A stretch of 64,000 nucleotides of DNA from Beroe forskalii. Lineage: Eukaryota > Ctenophora > Nuda > Beroida > Beroidae. The notes beneath the pieces are model-generated. The model was not told where the DNA came from. It did no database searches and worked only from the letters and a program-made list of their open reading frames with translations. Position 1 is the stretch's first letter. Each line of letters opens with the position of its first letter. Both the position numbers and the translations under genes were made by a program. Of this stretch, positions 60,973 through 64,000 are shown one piece after another. The DNA is taken from the NCBI GenBank assembly GCA_011033025.1, contig WFMF01000298.1, positions 62,001 to 126,000 of the forward strand. Reading direction: 5' to 3'.

Positions 60973-61427
60973 AGGTTTTCTTCTTTTGTAATCAGTGCGT
61001 TTAAATTGAATTTCACAAAGTGCTCCAGCTTATAGTTCTAAGCAAAGCCAAAAGAAAATCAGCATGAGCAAGCAATCCTACCTTTAGGTTTTTTCTTTGT
61101 CTCGGTCCAGCTTTGTTTAATTTTTTGTCAATATTTTATTCATGTTGAACTTGATCATGATGAACAACGTTGACAAGCAACGTTATCAGTCACAGTTGGA
61201 CTTGGAGCAGTAGCAAAAGCCGAGCTACTATTAGAGTTAAAATTGTTAGGGGGGGATCATTTTAAGTAAATCCCGGAATTCTATAATAGATAATTACCGA
61301 TGATCTTCCAAATGGTAAGGCGTGGATTTGATGAATGGTATGAAGTGTCGGTCAAAAATTTCCAAAAATTTTGACCCAATGTGGCATATTCATATTAATT
61401 GTGCATGTGATTGTGTGTAATTTGGGG

Positions 61428-63953
61428 TTAAAATGGAAATGGACCGAATACTGTGTGTGACCCCATTATTATACCAAGAGGAGCCTGAGAGATACACTGG
61501 GGCTGCTCCCCCACGTATATAAACTCGTCTCCCTCTACGCAGGTTACTTTAGGGCTCCCGGACAGGACCGCACTCGTGTCTGTGCATGTGATCCGCACTT
61601 TATCCCAGGAGTTTATGGTGGAAGCGGTGGTGGACCAGACTGCGGGCAACGTACACGTTCCTGGGGATCAAGAGTAAGGAGATACGATGCAGGTTTTTAT
61701 TTCCTTCGATTTTTATCAATATTCAGGGCGCTGGCATTAGTGCCTGTAGAGATCAAGTTGGCGAACAATTCTGAGTCATATACTTGAGGCCAACACCAGG
61801 CCCAACACTGACCTTTTGATTCCTCTCTCCAATAGAATGTTGTGTCTTGCTTATTACCGGTCTCCTGGAATCGTATTTTATCCACATTTGTTGTAAACAT
61901 TGGCGTACAACCAACTTTATAGTCTGCCGGATCGTATTTGAAATACTTAATGGGGTCACCATTACACGTGAGTTTCATTGACACGTCCGCCAGGTTTTTC
62001 TGTAGTGTACAGAACAACTTCTCAAATTTTTCCGGCAGTGTTTTCGTCACCGGTCGGGAACATAGCTCGTACTGTTGTCCCGCTACGGTAGAGCTGCCGA
62101 ACAGAGACACTTCCACGACACTTGAAGTCCAGGAAATCTGGACTGCTCCCCACCCCACACCGTTCACATCAAGGTGTTGCTCGATGAGCAAGCTCTGGCT
62201 GGCTTCTGTAGCGTCCACTTTGAACTGGAGCTTGTGTTCGACCAGTTCGTAGGCATACTCTCGATTGTACAGCCCGTAGTTCCATGATATGAAATCTGGG
62301 ATACCAAAAGTTACATAATCGGCCGTTGGGATAGTGAGATGAACATCGAGCTATGCTACGGGTAAAAACAGCAACTGCACTGAAAATAGGACGTTAAATT
62401 TCGAATAATACAGCTTTCGCTATATCAATTGCAATCAAATAGATATTGGTGATATTAAGTTAATTTATCATTACTTGAAGTAACTCTGCACATATTGGTG
62501 GCAGTGTCCTGCTGTGTGAAGGCGAGGGTAGTCTCCTCTTGGGTTAGGTCCCATGAGCACTCCGTGCGGTCGTATACCACATAGGCTTCATCGCAGAGTA
62601 TCGTCAGGGTACCACTGTCAAGAAGATATTTCCTTGTGTTCAACAACAATTTGCAAAGGTCGAAATGCTTTGAAATAAGTAATAATCTACCTTAGGAGGT
62701 GTATTTATGAAGGTTGTAATTTGGGGATTTTTCGAAAAAATCATCATATTTTTACCCACCATGACAGTTCAAAATGACGTCATTATCATATGTTAACTAA
62801 AGGAATGACTTGAGAAAGATCCCCAAATTACAACCTACCAAATTTGTAAACACCAAAATTTTACTCCACATAAATACACCTCGTAAGGTATAGTGTACAG
62901 GGCCCCGAAGAAGTCAATAATTTACAATGATATTGGTGTATATATGGTCGACATTCGACATCATACCTTGTGGCTGTAAGGGTCCACACTGCTCCCCCTC
63001 CTTCTCCTTCAAAGCAGCTGTCTGGAATGTCACCGTCAAACACATTGTTCGCCACCTGATCAGGAGTTCGAGTTTGGTTTAACAGTTATAACAGCTACAG
63101 GTTGTTACAAATACACCTACTGTAAACTTGATTACGAGGGGGAGGGGTGGTTGAAATCGGCCAAAAATTGATTACGTAATATTTGAACGATCCCTAATGT
63201 GGAGACCTTATGATGCGTAATAATTTATTACCTGTATCATAATTATTCACAAACTGATCATAATTTATAAATACCACGCATCATAATAACTTCTACCACT
63301 GAGGTAGCTTGAAGCTTCTACATTCTACATTCTTACGTCTGAACAAACGCTAGCTATCCTGACTGTTTTGGTGAAAATGTTGATTTCCAACGTCCCTGCC
63401 CTTGGTTGCCCTATGATATTAAATGCCGAGATCGCGATTGCAATGATGGCATCTGGTTCGACGACAGAAACGGCTGGATTTGTTTCCAGCTGCAGTGCCT
63501 GTTTTCCCAATACCATTGGTATTGCAGTTTCGCCATCCTTGAAAGGGGCCATCCATTCTGAAATGATGATTTTTGTCATGTCTTAGATCTTATCCACACT
63601 TTAATTGAGACGTTACTCAGTTCAAATCATAATGGTTGATTTGAAAAACAAGTACGTGTTGTTGAAATAATTCTATTGTCCGTGAAAAGTTTTGAAATAA
63701 AATCCCTATATTATAATTCAGAAGATACTATACGCCGCGCGCGAGAAATAAGCGGGTAAACGTCATCAACTCACTACATTGAGCTATGTTTATGACGTCA
63801 TCCTACCCGCTATTTCTCGTGTTCGGAGTATAATAAAAGTACGTCCAGTGTACCCAGAATAGCTGTTCATTTCAGATCTATAGATGTACCTGATTCGTTT
63901 GCTAACGCTATAGTTGCAGATAGAATCAGTCCAATAACGGTCTTTACTGACAT
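61428..63953 (-). CDS. Secreted protein with C-terminal sushi (CCP) domain, six exons
   Basis: Exons joined by phase: 63953-63890, 63557-63337, 63055-62967, 62614-62475, 62295-61813, 61660-61428, giving about 409 residues. Exon 1 is a clean signal peptide (MSVKTVIGLILSATIALA). Exons 2-5 form a Cys-poor region I do not recognise, with beta-rich stretches such as GTLEINIFTKTVRIA. Exon 6 encodes one sushi domain: TCTLP, VRITCTD, KVTCVEG and EQPQC supply the four cysteines. The donor after exon 5 is AAAG|GTCAGT; reading through it instead reaches a stop at 61697-61699, so intron retention would remove the sushi domain. Sushi domains typically mediate extracellular protein binding, as in complement and adhesion proteins. 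No transmembrane segment is visible, so the product should be secreted. An acceptor-like ACTTACAG ends five bases before the ATG. Confidence 0.85.
63730..63831. repeat. Inverted repeat with two CRE-like GTCAT sites in intron 1 of the sushi gene
   Basis: CGAGAAATAAGCGGGTAAAC pairs with TCCTACCCGCTATTTCTCG. The inner part has AACGTCATC on one side and ATGACGTCAT on the other. The outer ends are ATAC/GTAT. It could be a MITE or an enhancer. Confidence 0.6.
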
Positions 63954-64000
63954 TTCTCCTGTAAGTCCTGAGTCAAGTTCCATAAATATCAAATAGTTCC

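Noticed and set aside
1..64000. CRISPR arrays, bacterial operons, phage or prokaryotic mobile elements
   Set aside because: Tandem arrays here lack regular direct repeats with unique spacers, and all credible genes have spliceosomal introns or animal-type receptors.

Overview
This looks like nuclear genomic DNA from an invertebrate animal. The window is AT-rich overall, with GC-richer coding exons, GT-AG introns with consistent phases, long repeat-rich spacers and many small inverted-repeat elements. The recognisable proteins are metazoan: an OXSR1/STK39-type STE20 kinase with its C-terminal CCT domain, rhodopsin-type GPCRs, a mitoribosomal PPR protein and a secreted sushi (CCP) protein. The species cannot be fixed from sequence alone. 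Splice-acceptor signals sit 1-5 bases before three independently placed start codons, which would suit a lineage with spliced-leader trans-splicing (some cnidarians, ctenophores, flatworms, tunicates and others), but this is inference.

Layout: 1-5.9 kb is gene-poor, with a hairpin MITE (1694-1836) and the first copies of a dispersed CRE-like module. 5.9-9.2 kb holds broken coding sequence of mobile elements, including a HARBI1/PIF-Harbinger transposase remnant. 9.2-17 kb is a gene desert with an E-box-rich palindrome. 17.2-18.25 kb is C-rich minisatellite-like sequence around a stretch that looks like poor-quality assembly. An intronless-CDS class A GPCR lies at 18376-19599 (-). 20-30.9 kb is another desert, with a Tc1/mariner-type MITE, an interstitial telomere-like tract inside an inverted-repeat element, a GTGTGATAATT palindrome pair and a ~125-bp minisatellite.

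30.97-33.0 kb (-) carries the TM6-TM7 and cytoplasmic-tail exons of a second GPCR; its TM1-TM5 exons were not found. 33.7-41.5 kb (-) is a nine-exon PPR gene, probably PTCD3 (mS39), whose introns hold a long hairpin, a GC-rich TIR cassette, a second MITE and a LINE 3' fragment. 42.2-44.0 kb is packed with one palindromic repeat family. 44.5-56.15 kb (+) is a complete OXSR1/STK39-like kinase that I could join across 13 exons with matching phases. 59.1-60.26 kb is a TIR-bounded element filled with a GGTACC minisatellite. 61.4-63.95 kb (-) is a complete six-exon secreted sushi-domain protein.

The genes show no common pathway: ion/volume signalling (OXSR1), two membrane receptors, mitochondrial translation (PTCD3-like) and an extracellular protein. 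The most unusual content is the non-coding structure: a CRE-containing module repeated at six places, acceptor sites abutting start codons, and several TIR elements that have captured minisatellite, telomeric or coding-like sequence.
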